Positions 1-9,311 of a stretch of 57,054 nt of DNA are shown one piece after another. Under the pieces are notes generated by a model. The model made no database searches. It had not been told where the DNA came from and saw nothing but the letters and a program-made list of their open reading frames with translations. Each line of letters opens with the position of its first letter. Positions within the stretch are counted from its first letter, which is position 1. This stretch comes from Nitrosomonas sp. Nm166. Lineage in GTDB: Bacteria > Pseudomonadota > Gammaproteobacteria > Burkholderiales > Nitrosomonadaceae. Both the position numbers and the translations under genes were made by a program. The stretch is from positions 1-57,054 of the forward strand of contig NZ_FONE01000017.1 in NCBI RefSeq assembly GCF_900112825.1, in the 5' to 3' direction.

Positions 1-32
1 AGCTCAAAGCATCGACTCGATCAGACCGTATC

Positions 33-137
33 TCACCGCGACCCCTTCGCGAAATACGTCGCACACTTTTTTATAAAGGCACGCTCCATCTTCACGTTGG
101 TTTGGCTTTTCTGTTCATCAAATTCAAAAGAAAACAT
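33..137 (-). pseudogene. Possible BrnT-type toxin remnant (N-terminal fragment)
   Basis: Reading the minus strand from the ATG at 137 gives a 34-residue peptide that opens with MFSFEFDEQKSQTN and stops at 33-35. The start resembles the N terminus of BrnT ribonuclease toxins, which typically begin with an FEFD..KS..N pattern, but similarity fades after about 15 residues and the usual 90-residue length is absent. A palindrome sits right at the start codon, as expected for an autoregulated toxin-antitoxin promoter. No BrnA-like antitoxin is visible in the 32 bases left at the window edge. I read it as a truncated remnant; it could equally be a chance short frame. Confidence 0.3.
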
Positions 138-156
138 GGTATAAAAAGTATACCAT
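136..156. promoter_or_regulatory. Operator-like palindrome ATGGTATA-N5-TATACCAT
   Basis: Perfect 8-base inverted arms separated by AAAAG lie at 136-143 and 149-156. On the minus strand the right arm also contains TATACT, a good -10 hexamer, just upstream of the brnT-like start. This arrangement fits an operator for a small DNA-binding antitoxin, but the binding protein is not in the window. The rest of 157-310 shows only the TetR gene's Shine-Dalgarno (GGGAGGA, about 299-305). Confidence 0.4.
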
Positions 157-310
157 TATTAGAGCAAATGCTGTTTTAGGAGACTTTAAGTGAGCAGAAA
201 AGGCATGTAAGAAAGAGCAGTTTTCCATTTTTCTAGTTAGTCCCTGTATGTTATAGTAAAAACGGCTTGCATGACACCACACCTATTAAACGCTATGTGG
301 GAGGATCAGG

Positions 311-1021
311 ATGATAAAAACCAAGCTTGAGATGCGCGCGGCGATTGTAGATACAGCTATTGCCATTGCTGAACGTTCGTCATGGGAAGCGGTTCGCCTG
401 TTTGATATCGCTGCTGAATTAAACATTTCTCTGGATGATATCCGTCTTTATTTCCGCGAAAAAGAAGATCTGATCGACGCCTGGTTCGATCGGGCTGACA
501 GCAGAATGCTGAAAGCGACAGAAACGGTAAACTTTTTGTCATTGTCTCCGCGGCAGCGTTTACATCATCTCATCATGACCTGGCTTGAAGCATTGGCTGC
601 GCATCGCAAAGTAGCGCGGCAGATGATCGGCGCCAAACTGGAACCCGGCCATATACATATCCAGATTCCGGCCATCATGCGCATCAGTCGCACCGTACAG
701 TGGATACGTGAAGCCGCGCAACGCGATGCCACATTTGTACGCCGCGCGCTGGAGGAAACCGCTCTGACCACCATTTATCTGGCTACCTTTGCGCACTGGA
801 TGCAGGATGAATCAGAAAATTCACAGCGCACGCGTGACTTTCTGGATCGCAACCTGCGATTAGCTGAATCGCTGGATCATATGATTTATGGAACCTCGCG
901 CAAAGAAGCCGCAACAGGATCCCGCGCAGAGCCTAGACCCATTCGTGAGATCCCGCCCTCCGTTAAACCTTCTCCACTGGCTGCGCCCACCGCATCGGAA
1001 ACGCACATAAACCCTTACTAA
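311..1021 (+). CDS. TetR/AcrR-family transcriptional regulator
   Basis: A 236-residue protein with a TetR-like N-terminal helix-turn-helix: roughly residues 9-55 contain IAERSSWEAVRLFDIAAEL followed by a recognition helix and a YFREKEDLIDAWF segment typical of this family. The C-terminal part is helical and would form the ligand or dimer domain; the last 40 residues are Pro/Ser-rich and probably disordered. The ATG at 311 follows GGGAGGA with good spacing. The next gene starts two bases after its stop, so the two are probably co-translated. The ligand is not predictable. COQ9-like proteins share this fold, but the HTH favours a regulator. Confidence 0.75.
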   Translation: MIKTKLEMRAAIVDTAIAIAERSSWEAVRLFDIAAELNISLDDIRLYFREKEDLIDAWFDRADSRMLKATETVNFLSLSPRQRLHHLIMTWLEALAAHRKVARQMIGAKLEPGHIHIQIPAIMRISRTVQWIREAAQRDATFVRRALEETALTTIYLATFAHWMQDESENSQRTRDFLDRNLRLAESLDHMIYGTSRKEAATGSRAEPRPIREIPPSVKPSPLAAPTASETHINPY

Positions 1022-1023
1022 GC

Positions 1024-2088
1024 ATGGACCCGCTCACACACGCATTGAGCGGCGCTTTGCTGGCGCGGGCTGCAGCTCCGTCGTCATCGCAATCGCGTGC
1101 CGGAAAAACCGATCTGCCATTACGACTGCAAATTGCCGCAGGTTTTATCGCTGCAGCGTTTCCTGACGTGGATTTTGCCCTGCGCCTGATTGATACGCTG
1201 ACCTATCTGAACTGGCACCAAGGTCCGACACATTCTCTGGTTTTGTTGCCGTTATGGGCATGGCTATTGGCCCGGCTGTTTTCATGGCTTACCCGAGGCC
1301 GCTATGCCTGGCAATTATTTTACTTGCCCGCATGTCTGGGCATTACCATTCATATTGCTGGGGATTTGATTACTTCATATGGATTGATGCTATTTACGCC
1401 CTTTTCCACTGAACGTTTTTATTTGTCATTTGTATTTGTTATCGATCCCTGGTTCAGCCTGATCATCATCGCCGGCCTGATTGCTTCCTGGTGCTATCCA
1501 CAATACAGAATTCCGGCGATCGTGGCATTGGCGGTACTATGTGGTTATGTGATCTTTTTATCCACTTTGCACCAGCAAGCTGTCAAAATCGCCACTCATC
1601 ACGCCGATGCAGAAGTCATGCCACAAGCGCAAATCAGCGTACTGCCGCAACCACTGTCGCCGTTTCACTGGAAAATCATCATCCGCCAGCATGAAACCTA
1701 CCACCTCGCGCACGTCAACCTGCGGCAATCCGGGGTTGAACAGCAAACCGATACTGATACCTGGCGGCTAGCGAGAATGGCTGCCGCCTATCGCCCTATC
1801 GCAGAAAATAACTGGCAAGTTCAGCAACAATTCGGTAATAGCCCAGCGAACACACAGCTTGCCCGTGAAGCCTGGCTTGCTCCCACCTTTGCATCGTTCC
1901 GCACCTTTGCCCAGTTCCCGGTATTGGAACGTATGGATATTTCAGAAAAAGATCTATGCGCCTGGTTCTACGACCTGCGCTTCAAATTCCCGGAATTGCC
2001 ACCTTCTTTCCGTTACGGCGTGTGCCGGCAGAATGGTCATTCTGACTGGCAGATGTTCAGGCAGCGGGGATTGTTTTATATTGATTGA
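1024..2088 (+). CDS. Membrane-bound metal-dependent hydrolase, YdjM/DUF457 family
   Basis: 354 residues. The N terminus MDPLTHALSGALLARA, the FPDVDF motif near residue 50, HQGPTHS near 70 and HIAGD near 111 are the conserved His/Asp metal ligands of the YdjM/YbcI family of inner-membrane putative hydrolases. Four to five hydrophobic segments occupy residues 40-190; the C-terminal 160 residues are soluble. The substrate is not known for this family. The gene begins two bases after the TetR-type gene, suggesting an operon in which the regulator may control the enzyme. Confidence 0.75.
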   Translation: MDPLTHALSGALLARAAAPSSSQSRAGKTDLPLRLQIAAGFIAAAFPDVDFALRLIDTLTYLNWHQGPTHSLVLLPLWAWLLARLFSWLTRGRYAWQLFYLPACLGITIHIAGDLITSYGLMLFTPFSTERFYLSFVFVIDPWFSLIIIAGLIASWCYPQYRIPAIVALAVLCGYVIFLSTLHQQAVKIATHHADAEVMPQAQISVLPQPLSPFHWKIIIRQHETYHLAHVNLRQSGVEQQTDTDTWRLARMAAAYRPIAENNWQVQQQFGNSPANTQLAREAWLAPTFASFRTFAQFPVLERMDISEKDLCAWFYDLRFKFPELPPSFRYGVCRQNGHSDWQMFRQRGLFYID

Positions 2089-2205
2089 ATGAGTTATTTC
2101 ACGCGGGAACAAAAGAAAAATTTATAATAGTAAAATTATAAGTGGAAATAAGCAGCGCTGTTCAATCAATAATCTTTTTAAATTTAACTAAACATACTGA
2201 ACACC

Positions 2206-2676
2206 ATGTTTTGGCTCATTCGGCATCGCTGGTTTGCTGGGATAGTAGTTTTACTCATTATTGTCGGATATTTCTGGATTAGCTCTCCTGGCAAAGTTGT
2301 CGTCAGAATCGATGGCGCTTTGATTGGAATTCAAAATGACATTCGCGAATTTCTACAAAAAGATTCCTTCTGGAAGGATCAACTCTACTTTGCCAATCGA
2401 GAGCAGGAAACTCTTCGTACACAACCAGAGCGGGACCAGAAACTGCGTATTCAACTTGATCGAATGATTCACGAAAACCGCCAATGGATGGAACAGTACT
2501 ATCGAGACAATCCCAGTTCACGACCTTCACCAGCAACAATGCAGTCAAACGCTCTCCGGGAAATGGCTGATCGTATCGAACAAGCAGAATTGGATCAAAT
2601 ACTTGATCAAATTCGCCGGAAGCGGATAAATGAACTTGATCTTATTCTTCAGGTTTGTAAACATCGTGCCAAGTAA
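2206..2676 (+). CDS. Hypothetical protein with one N-terminal membrane anchor
   Basis: 156 residues, family not recognised. One hydrophobic segment (about residues 8-27) is followed by a charged, Gln/Arg/Glu-rich region that looks alpha-helical and possibly coiled-coil (residues 50-150). This suggests an inner-membrane-anchored protein with its bulk in the periplasm. No cysteine motif or catalytic signature is visible. It stands alone, 117 bases downstream of the hydrolase, without a convincing Shine-Dalgarno. Codon use resembles the neighbours, so it is likely real. Confidence 0.55.
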   Translation: MFWLIRHRWFAGIVVLLIIVGYFWISSPGKVVVRIDGALIGIQNDIREFLQKDSFWKDQLYFANREQETLRTQPERDQKLRIQLDRMIHENRQWMEQYYRDNPSSRPSPATMQSNALREMADRIEQAELDQILDQIRRKRINELDLILQVCKHRAK

Positions 2677-2766
2677 GTTTTATTTTGTTCAAGTATGTAA
2701 GATGCAATTTTTATTGCAATGAATAAAAGCACCCTATGCTCTATGCTACATATATCTTGCAGATTG

Positions 2767-3165
2767 TCACAAAAATATATACCGGCTAATTTCTTGCGCA
2801 AACCGGAGGAAATCCTGTAAAGAATTATGGCAAATTGCGTACACAATTTCCCAGTTGATGGCTTCATAGTTGTGCACTGCAATGTTTTTAAAGCCAATCG
2901 CCTTTTTTAACTGTTCGCGAGTATCCAGCGAAATGGCGCCCAGTTCGTGCAATATTGTGAAAACTTCTCCCATGGTTTGTGGGGATGGTTTATTGGCAGC
3001 ACTGATGATGTGGCTGCCGATATCGACACAAAGTTGTACAGCCCGGGTGAGGTTGATAACCAGGATATCCTGCAGATCCTGATCCTGAGTCAAGAGATTG
3101 ATATTGCCCGGCATTTTATCCTCGATGCGCTGAGCAGCGCCGCAACGATTCCATTTTTTCGACAA
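2767..3165 (-). CDS. HepT-like ribonuclease toxin (DUF86)
   Basis: 132 residues, the usual size for HepT/DUF86. HepT toxins are HEPN ribonucleases whose active site is R-X4-6-H-X-Y; the tyrosine is the target of AMPylation by the partner MntA. Here the motif reads KNIAVHNY near residue 95, so the His and Tyr are kept but the usual Arg is Lys. The gene lies three bases downstream of the MntA-like gene on the same strand, the classic two-gene module. The Lys substitution may weaken nuclease activity; that is inference. Confidence 0.8.
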   Translation of the reverse strand: MSKKWNRCGAAQRIEDKMPGNINLLTQDQDLQDILVINLTRAVQLCVDIGSHIISAANKPSPQTMGEVFTILHELGAISLDTREQLKKAIGFKNIAVHNYEAINWEIVYAICHNSLQDFLRFAQEISRYIFL

Positions 3166-3168
3166 GAA

Positions 3169-3546
3169 TCACTTGATCCATCGATTACGTCTCTCGGTCA
3201 GTATGCGCTGGTGCAGTGGAAGAAAGTCGGCGACGTTCAGCAAGTGCCGGGTTAACAAATTGGCATAGGTGGTATTGTCGCCAATCAGCCGGACTCCCTT
3301 GAATGCCAGACCGGTAATGGGTTCTGGCACGCGGTACAGATCGACAATATCGACCGGGCGGCCGAATTCGGCGCCGATAGTCTGCATCAGTTGCAGTTTG
3401 AAGTCCGCGCTGAGCGGTGTTTGCGCCAAAATACCCAGATCGATGTCGCTATCCGGGCGCGCGTTACCGGTTGCCATTGAGCCAAACAATAGCGCCAGCT
3501 TAATCTGTGGGTATTGCGATAGTAATGCGGTTAATCGGCTAAGCAC
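3169..3546 (-). CDS. MntA-like nucleotidyltransferase antitoxin
   Basis: About 125 residues of a minimal nucleotidyltransferase. The [20 protein letters not shown] segment holds the GSxxxG and two catalytic Asp residues, and PVDIVDL supplies the third acidic position. MntA proteins AMPylate the HepT toxin on the tyrosine of its HxY motif. The frame extends to a TTG at 3552, but GTG at 3546 sits six bases after GGAAAGG and is preferred. The start overlaps the last codons and stop of glnS (3539), so the antitoxin is translationally tied to an essential tRNA synthetase gene. Confidence 0.8.
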   Translation of the reverse strand: MLSRLTALLSQYPQIKLALLFGSMATGNARPDSDIDLGILAQTPLSADFKLQLMQTIGAEFGRPVDIVDLYRVPEPITGLAFKGVRLIGDNTTYANLLTRHLLNVADFLPLHQRILTERRNRWIK

Positions 3547-5245
3547 CCGCAACCTTTCCCCAGGAATCGCGCAAGGTCACAGCACGGTTGAATACCGGCT
3601 TGCTGGGTTTCATATCGACACGGTCGGCGACAAAATAGCCATTGCGTTCAAACTGAAATCTTTGTTCGGGCTGCGCGTCGCACAATGCTGGCTCCGCATA
3701 AGCGGTAATGATCTGTTTGGAATCCGGATTTAATAATGCTTTGTAATTCTTGTCTCCACTGTCGGGGTAAGGATCGATAAACAAGCGGTCGTACAGGCGC
3801 ACTTCCGCCGCTTGCGCATGTTGGGCGGATAGCCAGTGAATATTACCTTTGACTTTGCGGCTCTCTGCCCCCGGTGTTCCGCTTTTGGTATCAGGATCAT
3901 AAGTGCAATGAACTGCTTCGATTTCGCCCTGCGCGTTTTTATCGACTTGCACGCATTTGACGATGAAGGCGTAGCGCAACCGCACTTCAGCGCCTGGAGA
4001 CAGGCGGAAATAGCCTTTGGCTGGCACTTCCATGAAATCGTCGCGTTCGATATACAGCGTTTTGGAAAACGGAATCGTGCGCTTGCCCCATTCTGGTTTT
4101 TGCGGGTGATTTGGAGCAAAACAATCTTCTTGCTGATTCTCCGGATAATTGTCGATGATCAGTTTCAGTGGTTTCAAGATGGCAACGCGGCGTGGTGCAG
4201 ATTCATTCAGATCTTCGCGCAGGCAGTCTTCCAATATGCTCATGTCGATCCAAGAATCCGCCTTGCTGATGCCGATACGATCGGCAAACAGGCGAAGGGA
4301 ACGCGGCGTAAAACCGCGGCGGCGCACACCTGCAAGTGTGCTCAGTCTGGGATCATCCCAGCCGTCCACCAGCTTATTTTCCACCAGTTCAATCAGTTTA
4401 CGCTTGCTCATTATGGTATAGGTCAGATTGAGGCGGGCAAACTCGATTTGCTGCGGATGGCATGGTACTTTATCCACCAGTTGATCCAGTACCCAGTCGT
4501 ACAGCGGCCGGTGATCTTCAAATTCCAAGGTGCACAGAGAATGCGTAATTCTTTCCAGTGCGTCGGAAATACAATGCGTGTAGTCATACATCGGATAAAT
4601 GCACCATTTATCTCCGGTACGCTGGTGATGTACATGACGAATGCGATAAATGACTGGGTCACGCATGTTGATATTGGGCGAAGCCATGTCGATCTTGGCC
4701 CGCAGCACATATTGACCATCTGGAAATTCTCCGGCTTTCATGCGCCGGAACAAATCCAGGTTTTCTTCGATGGGGCGATCCCGATAAGGACTGTTTTTGC
4801 CGGGACTGGTGAGCGTACCGCGAAATTCGCGGATTTCATCGGCGGAAAGACTTTCAATATAGGCCTTACCTTGTTTAATCAGATACTCGGCAAACTCATA
4901 CAATTGATCAAAATAATCAGAAGCATAATACAGATGGTCGCCCCAATCAAAACCTAACCAGGAAACACTGGCACAAATCGAGTCGACGTATTCCTGCGCT
5001 TCTTTCTCTGGATTGGTGTCATCAAAGCGCAAATGACATACCCCGCCATAATTCAGCGCAATGCCAAAATTCAGGCAGATACTCTTGGCATGACCGATGT
5101 GCAAGTAGCCATTCGGCTCGGGCGGAAAGCGCGTTTCTACACGGCCGTTCCATTTACCGTTGCGATTGTCTTCATCAATGATATGGCGAATGAAATTGGT
5201 AGGCGTTGATTCAAGGGATAGATTGGTTTCAGATTTCTCTTTCAA
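3539..5245 (-). CDS. glnS: Glutaminyl-tRNA synthetase
   Basis: 568 residues (E. coli GlnRS is 554). A class I synthetase that charges tRNA-Gln with glutamine in the cytoplasm. The ATP-binding HIGH motif appears in [15 protein letters not shown] near residue 50 and the KMSKS-equivalent as IMSKRKL near residue 278. The N terminus [20 protein letters not shown] and the beta-barrel anticodon-binding C-terminal domain are typical of GlnRS, not of GluRS. Presence of GlnRS means this bacterium charges Gln directly. Its 3' end overlaps the mntA-like start. Confidence 0.97.
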   Translation of the reverse strand: MKEKSETNLSLESTPTNFIRHIIDEDNRNGKWNGRVETRFPPEPNGYLHIGHAKSICLNFGIALNYGGVCHLRFDDTNPEKEAQEYVDSICASVSWLGFDWGDHLYYASDYFDQLYEFAEYLIKQGKAYIESLSADEIREFRGTLTSPGKNSPYRDRPIEENLDLFRRMKAGEFPDGQYVLRAKIDMASPNINMRDPVIYRIRHVHHQRTGDKWCIYPMYDYTHCISDALERITHSLCTLEFEDHRPLYDWVLDQLVDKVPCHPQQIEFARLNLTYTIMSKRKLIELVENKLVDGWDDPRLSTLAGVRRRGFTPRSLRLFADRIGISKADSWIDMSILEDCLREDLNESAPRRVAILKPLKLIIDNYPENQQEDCFAPNHPQKPEWGKRTIPFSKTLYIERDDFMEVPAKGYFRLSPGAEVRLRYAFIVKCVQVDKNAQGEIEAVHCTYDPDTKSGTPGAESRKVKGNIHWLSAQHAQAAEVRLYDRLFIDPYPDSGDKNYKALLNPDSKQIITAYAEPALCDAQPEQRFQFERNGYFVADRVDMKPSKPVFNRAVTLRDSWGKVAGA

Positions 5246-5485
5246 AGCTTGTCTCTCGGCAAATGATGGATTCGTTAAGATAGAAAAGGGTACTCTTCCT
5301 CTACGTGCAATTAGATTATAACGACGATTGACCTAAAATCCATCATCTCTTCAATAAATTGCCCAATCACCCTTGCTTACAGCCCAGTACCTCGACCAAA
5401 CATAAAAAACTTGTTCTAAATTTGACTTTTACCGATGTCTGACTTAGAATTCCCGGCTCTTTTTGAATACGCAGGACAGGTTTTC

Positions 5486-5920
5486 GTGAAAACATTTTCA
5501 GCCAAACCACACGAAGTAAATCATGACTGGTTTGTCATTGATGCGACCGATAAAGTATTGGGTCGCCTTGCTTCGCAGATTGCATATCGTTTACGTGGTA
5601 AACACAAACCCATTTATACACCGCATGTTGATACCGGCGACTACATCGTCGTTGTCAATGTCGACAAGATGCGCGTAACCGGCAACAAACTGGAAGATAA
5701 AATCTACTATCGCCATACCGGTTATCCAGGCGGCATCTACGCAACGACCCTCAAGAAAATGCATGCGCGTTTTCCCGGACGTCCGCTTGAAAAAGCCGTT
5801 AAAGGTATGTTGCCTAAAGGCCCGTTGGGGTATGCCATGCTAAAAAAACTTAAAGTATATGCGGGTGATACCCATCCACATGCCGCACAACAACCCAAAC
5901 CACTTGAAGTAAGAGCTTAA
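5486..5920 (+). CDS. rplM: 50S ribosomal protein L13
   Basis: With the GTG at 5486 the protein has 144 residues, close to the usual 142. It carries the L13 signatures [29 protein letters not shown] and HTGYPGG. An ATG at 5435 is in frame and would add 17 residues, but those are not part of L13, whereas AGGACAGG lies just upstream of the GTG. L13 is an early-assembly protein of the large subunit. It forms the standard rplM-rpsI operon, with only three bases to rpsI. Confidence 0.96.
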   Translation: MKTFSAKPHEVNHDWFVIDATDKVLGRLASQIAYRLRGKHKPIYTPHVDTGDYIVVVNVDKMRVTGNKLEDKIYYRHTGYPGGIYATTLKKMHARFPGRPLEKAVKGMLPKGPLGYAMLKKLKVYAGDTHPHAAQQPKPLEVRA

Positions 5921-5923
5921 TCT

Positions 5924-6316
5924 ATGGCCACTCAATATAATTATGGAACCGGTCGGCGTAAAAGTGCTGTTGCACGTGTTTTTATCAAACCGGGTAATGG
6001 TGCGATTATCATTAACGATAAGCCAATTGATGAATTTTTTTCCCGCAAGACCGGTCGTATGATTGTCAAACAGCCGCTGGAATTGACAAATAATGCCAAT
6101 ACATTTGATATCATAGTAAACATTCATGGTGGTGGTGAATCGGGTCAGGCTGGGGCAGTCCGGCATGGCATTACCCGTGCATTGATTGATTATGATGCAA
6201 CCTTGAAGCCTGCATTAAGCAAAGCGGGTTTAGTTACTCGAGATGCGCGCGAAGTGGAGAGAAAAAAAGTTGGTTTGCGTAAGGCGCGGCGACGCAAGCA
6301 ATTCTCCAAGCGATGA
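5924..6316 (+). CDS. rpsI: 30S ribosomal protein S9
   Basis: 130 residues, the standard length. The start [19 protein letters not shown], the central [15 protein letters not shown] and the basic C terminus [12 protein letters not shown], which reaches the P-site tRNA in the ribosome, are diagnostic of S9. It follows rplM directly and is closed by a strong terminator. Confidence 0.97.
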   Translation: MATQYNYGTGRRKSAVARVFIKPGNGAIIINDKPIDEFFSRKTGRMIVKQPLELTNNANTFDIIVNIHGGGESGQAGAVRHGITRALIDYDATLKPALSKAGLVTRDAREVERKKVGLRKARRRKQFSKR

Positions 6317-6334
6317 TTTTTTATTAGAACATGC

Positions 6335-6365
6335 AAAAAGCCGCCTCTCGAGGGCGGCTTTTTTA
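6335..6365 (+). terminator. Rho-independent terminator of rplM-rpsI
   Basis: AAAAAGCCGCC and GGCGGCTTTTT form an 11-base stem around a 7-base loop, ending in a T run. It lies 18 bases after the rpsI stop, the expected end of the ribosomal operon. A/T symmetry may let it work from both sides. Confidence 0.93.
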
Positions 6366-6412
6366 TTGGGTGTGTTGGCAAATTAAATTTTCTGGAAAAG
6401 ATAGGAATGGCA

Positions 6413-7441
6413 ATGATTAATGTCGGCATTGTGGGTGGAACTGGATACACAGGCGTGGAGTTACTACGATTACTGGCACAACACCCTAAAGTAAAAATCA
6501 AAGCGATTACCTCGCGTAGCGAGGCAGGGATGAATATCGCTGAATTATTTACCAATTTGAGAGGATATATCGATCTCAAATTCAGCGATCCAGCCGATGC
6601 TAAACTCAATAAATGCGACCTTGTTTTCTTCGCTACACCGAATGGCATTGCCATGCAGCAAGCAGAATCCTTGCTTAAAGCAGGCGTTAAGGTAATTGAC
6701 CTGGCAGCAGATTTTCGTATTAAAGATGTCCAAGAATGGGAAAAATGGTACGGCATGCAGCACGCCTGCCCTGATCTGGTCGCTGAAGCAGTGTATGGAC
6801 TGCCGGAAATTAACCGTGAACACGTCAAGGATGCTCACCTGATAGCCAACCCTGGCTGCTACCCAACGGCAGTACAACTCGGCTTTTTGCCGCTGATCGA
6901 AGCCGACGTCGTCGATATGGATCACCTCATTGCTGATGCTAAATCGGGCGTTTCTGGTGCAGGGCGCAAAGCTGAGGTGCATACGCTTTACGCTGAAGCT
7001 TCGGATAATTTCAAGGCCTATGGCGTTCCGGGACATCGACATCTTCCTGAAATTAAACAAGGCCTTGCCAGCGTGGCCAAGCGGCCAATCGGTTTGACAT
7101 TTGTTCCGCATCTGGTGCCGATGATACGTGGTATCCATGCAACGCTGTACGCCAGACTGACCAAACAGATTGACTTGCAGGCACTCTATGAAAAACGTTA
7201 TCAAAATGAAGCTTTTGTCGATGTACTGCCGACGGGCAAACATCCAGAAACCCGCTCTGTACGGGGCTCCAACATTTGCCGTATTGCCGTGCATCAACCG
7301 CAAAACAGCGATACTGTGGTCATACTGTCTGTGACTGATAACCTCGTAAAAGGCGCTGCGGGACAAGCCATACAAAATATGAATATCATGTTCGACCTAC
7401 CTGAGACTTTGGGTATTGACCAAGTTCCACTACTACCATGA
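6413..7441 (+). CDS. argC: N-acetyl-gamma-glutamyl-phosphate reductase
   Basis: About 342 residues. Catalyses NADPH-dependent reduction of N-acetylglutamyl phosphate to the semialdehyde in arginine synthesis. The NADP-binding [18 protein letters not shown] opens the protein, and the catalytic Cys lies in [10 protein letters not shown] near residue 148. PGHRHLPEI and FVPHLVPM are also conserved. An ATG at 6407 is in frame, but AGGA (6403-6406) abuts it, while ATG 6413 has ideal spacing and matches the usual N terminus MINVGIVG. It stands alone, as commonly in beta-proteobacteria. Confidence 0.96.
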   Translation: MINVGIVGGTGYTGVELLRLLAQHPKVKIKAITSRSEAGMNIAELFTNLRGYIDLKFSDPADAKLNKCDLVFFATPNGIAMQQAESLLKAGVKVIDLAADFRIKDVQEWEKWYGMQHACPDLVAEAVYGLPEINREHVKDAHLIANPGCYPTAVQLGFLPLIEADVVDMDHLIADAKSGVSGAGRKAEVHTLYAEASDNFKAYGVPGHRHLPEIKQGLASVAKRPIGLTFVPHLVPMIRGIHATLYARLTKQIDLQALYEKRYQNEAFVDVLPTGKHPETRSVRGSNICRIAVHQPQNSDTVVILSVTDNLVKGAAGQAIQNMNIMFDLPETLGIDQVPLLP

Positions 7442-7647
7442 GTTTTTACATCTCATAGGAATCGGAATCAAACACTGCATTAAATCATCTTCTAGTGTTT
7501 CTGATCCCCTGTGAAAGCGAAATATTTACCCATATTAACAACATTGATATGATTTGTTCTGTTGTTTTCGAATAACTCGTGTCTGACTACTTAGAAATCA
7601 ATACCTAGCTAGATGAGTTCTGGTTATTAAGCGATAGAGCACTTCAG

Positions 7648-8415
7648 TTGAACAAGCTTTCTCAGAAAAAACCTAAAATTCTGTCTTCGCGCGTGATAAT
7701 ACGTCCTCGTTTATCATGGCAATATCGTTTGTCAGTTTTCATCATTTCCTGCTTCGTCCTGGTTTTGCTGGCTTGGGGTATGTACGAAGCTGGTAAGCGA
7801 TCAGCAAATACCCAACATGATTTGACTGATGAAAAATTAGCATATGTATATGACCCTGGATCCGAAAAATTAGCGTATATATATGACCCAGGAACCTGTA
7901 GGCAAACAAAGAAGCAGAAATTATGCACTCAGATGGGTGATTTGACTCATCAATTACAAATCAGCGATATAGCCAATGAAAACCTTGCCAAACAAATAAA
8001 ACTGCTTACCAATGAAAATGATCGTTTAAAAGAAAAGCTGATATTTTTTCAGCACCTCATGGCAGGAAATACAAAAAGCGGGATTTCAATTCATCAGTTC
8101 AGTTTAAAGGAAACAGAAATCCCCGGTCAATATCGCTATGCGCTAACTTTGATTCAAGGTGGGGAAAGACCCAGTGATTTCAAAGGGAACTTGCGGTTCC
8201 AAGTCAAACTGCTGCAAGATGATCAGAGTAAAACCATACCCCTCACCAGCAAGGAGGCTAAGCAGGATTTTCCAATTAATTTTAAATTTCTTCATAGACT
8301 GGAAGAAAGTTTCAAGGTACCCCCCCATACCCACGTAGAAAGCCTACAGGTACAGATTTACGAGCACAATAACAGCAAGGCCATATTAACCCAAACCACG
8401 CAACCATCGCTGTGA
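7648..8415 (+). CDS. Membrane-anchored coiled-coil protein of the DUF6776 type
   Basis: 255 residues. One membrane segment (about residues 31-48), a coiled-coil stretch (about 95-135) and a beta-rich C-terminal domain resemble a small beta-proteobacterial family encoded just upstream of bactofilin; the family call is from context and memory. The start is TTG at 7648 or GTG at 7693; neither has a strong Shine-Dalgarno. Residues 62-83 are an exact-in-frame 11-residue duplication (EKLAYVYDPGS then EKLAYIYDPGT). It ends 12 bases before the bactofilin gene, so a shared role in envelope architecture is plausible. Confidence 0.6.
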   Translation: MNKLSQKKPKILSSRVIIRPRLSWQYRLSVFIISCFVLVLLAWGMYEAGKRSANTQHDLTDEKLAYVYDPGSEKLAYIYDPGTCRQTKKQKLCTQMGDLTHQLQISDIANENLAKQIKLLTNENDRLKEKLIFFQHLMAGNTKSGISIHQFSLKETEIPGQYRYALTLIQGGERPSDFKGNLRFQVKLLQDDQSKTIPLTSKEAKQDFPINFKFLHRLEESFKVPPHTHVESLQVQIYEHNNSKAILTQTTQPSL

Positions 8416-8427
8416 AGGAGAAAAAAC

Positions 8428-8919
8428 ATGTTTGGCAGAAAGAAGAAAAAACAATTTCCCAATCATTTCGATACGTTGATCGGCATCAACACGAGTATCA
8501 TCGGGGATATTAATTTTCGCGGTGGTCTCCGGGTCGATGGGCATATCATTGGCAATGTTATCGCTGCCGACGACGAGTACAGCACTTTAGTGCTTAGTGA
8601 TGAAGGTAGCATAGCTGGTCAAATAAAAGTCACTCACATCATTATCAATGGCACAGTGACAGGTCCTATTTACGCACAAGAATACTTGGAACTGCAAGCA
8701 AAGGCTAAAGTGTACGGTGATATTCATTACGGCTCTTTAGAAATCCAGCTGGGCGCTTCCGCCGAAGGAAAAATGGTCCACCAGAATCAATTAGAATCTG
8801 AAAATAAACACCAGTCTGAGAAAATAGTAACATTTATTCCATCTACGCCAGATGAGCATATCACTACAGAAAGTGACAGCTACAACTATCCTGGCAGTTT
8901 GGAGTCCAATAATAATTAA
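8428..8919 (+). CDS. Bactofilin (polymer-forming cytoskeletal protein)
   Basis: 163 residues. The central DUF583 right-handed beta-helix (about residues 15-115) is recognised from the repeated small hydrophobic steps and segments such as GGLRVDGHIIGNV and GSIAGQIKVTHIIINGTVTG. Bactofilins polymerise without nucleotide and scaffold cell-shape or envelope enzymes. The N-terminal KKKK patch could contact membrane. AAGGAG precedes the ATG. Gene order with the coiled-coil membrane protein and an M23 peptidase nearby fits the known bactofilin-M23 association. Confidence 0.9.
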   Translation: MFGRKKKKQFPNHFDTLIGINTSIIGDINFRGGLRVDGHIIGNVIAADDEYSTLVLSDEGSIAGQIKVTHIIINGTVTGPIYAQEYLELQAKAKVYGDIHYGSLEIQLGASAEGKMVHQNQLESENKHQSEKIVTFIPSTPDEHITTESDSYNYPGSLESNNN

Positions 8920-8940
8920 ACATCACTACAGAGATTTGAT

Positions 8941-9285
8941 ATGAGCATTGAAAATAACATTCCACTCTTATTTACTGATAACGCTGCTGCTAAAGTTAAG
9001 CAATTGATTGAGGAAGAAGGCAACGAAAATCTCAATTTGAGAGTTTTTGTCAGTGGTGGCGGATGTTCAGGCTTTCAGTATGGATTTACTTTTGACGAAC
9101 TGGTCAACGAAGATGATACCGTCATGGAGAAGAATGGCGTCAAGCTTCTGGTTGATCCGATGAGTTTCCAGTATTTGATCGGTGCTGAAATTGATTATCA
9201 GGAAAATCTGCAAGGTGCTCAGTTCGTGATCAAAAACCCTGGCGCTACCAGTACTTGCGGCTGCGGGTCATCATTTTCGATATAG
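8941..9285 (+). CDS. erpA: Iron-sulfur cluster insertion protein ErpA
   Basis: 114 residues of the A-type carrier family, which hands Fe-S clusters to target enzymes. The three conserved cysteines are present: [11 protein letters not shown] near residue 42 and the C-terminal STCGCGSSF. The [18 protein letters not shown] start matches ErpA more than IscA. It sits 21 bases after the bactofilin gene and converges with anmK. Confidence 0.93.
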   Translation: MSIENNIPLLFTDNAAAKVKQLIEEEGNENLNLRVFVSGGGCSGFQYGFTFDELVNEDDTVMEKNGVKLLVDPMSFQYLIGAEIDYQENLQGAQFVIKNPGATSTCGCGSSFSI

Positions 9286-9311
9286 TTTCTGCATTGGGAT
9301 GCAATAGCAAT

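Noticed and set aside
3836..4957. 373-codon open frame antisense to glnS
   Set aside because: glnS is certain and fills the region; the antisense protein has no recognisable family and is rich in residues expected from reverse reading.
6190..6828. 212-codon minus-strand frame over the rpsI end and argC start
   Set aside because: It crosses a strong terminator and two certain genes; no family similarity or ribosome-binding site.
6545..7375. 276-codon frame antisense to argC
   Set aside because: Shadow of argC.
7441..7647. AAACACT/AGTGTTT inverted repeat as an argC terminator
   Set aside because: The arms are only seven bases with a loop of about 17 bases and no T run follows.
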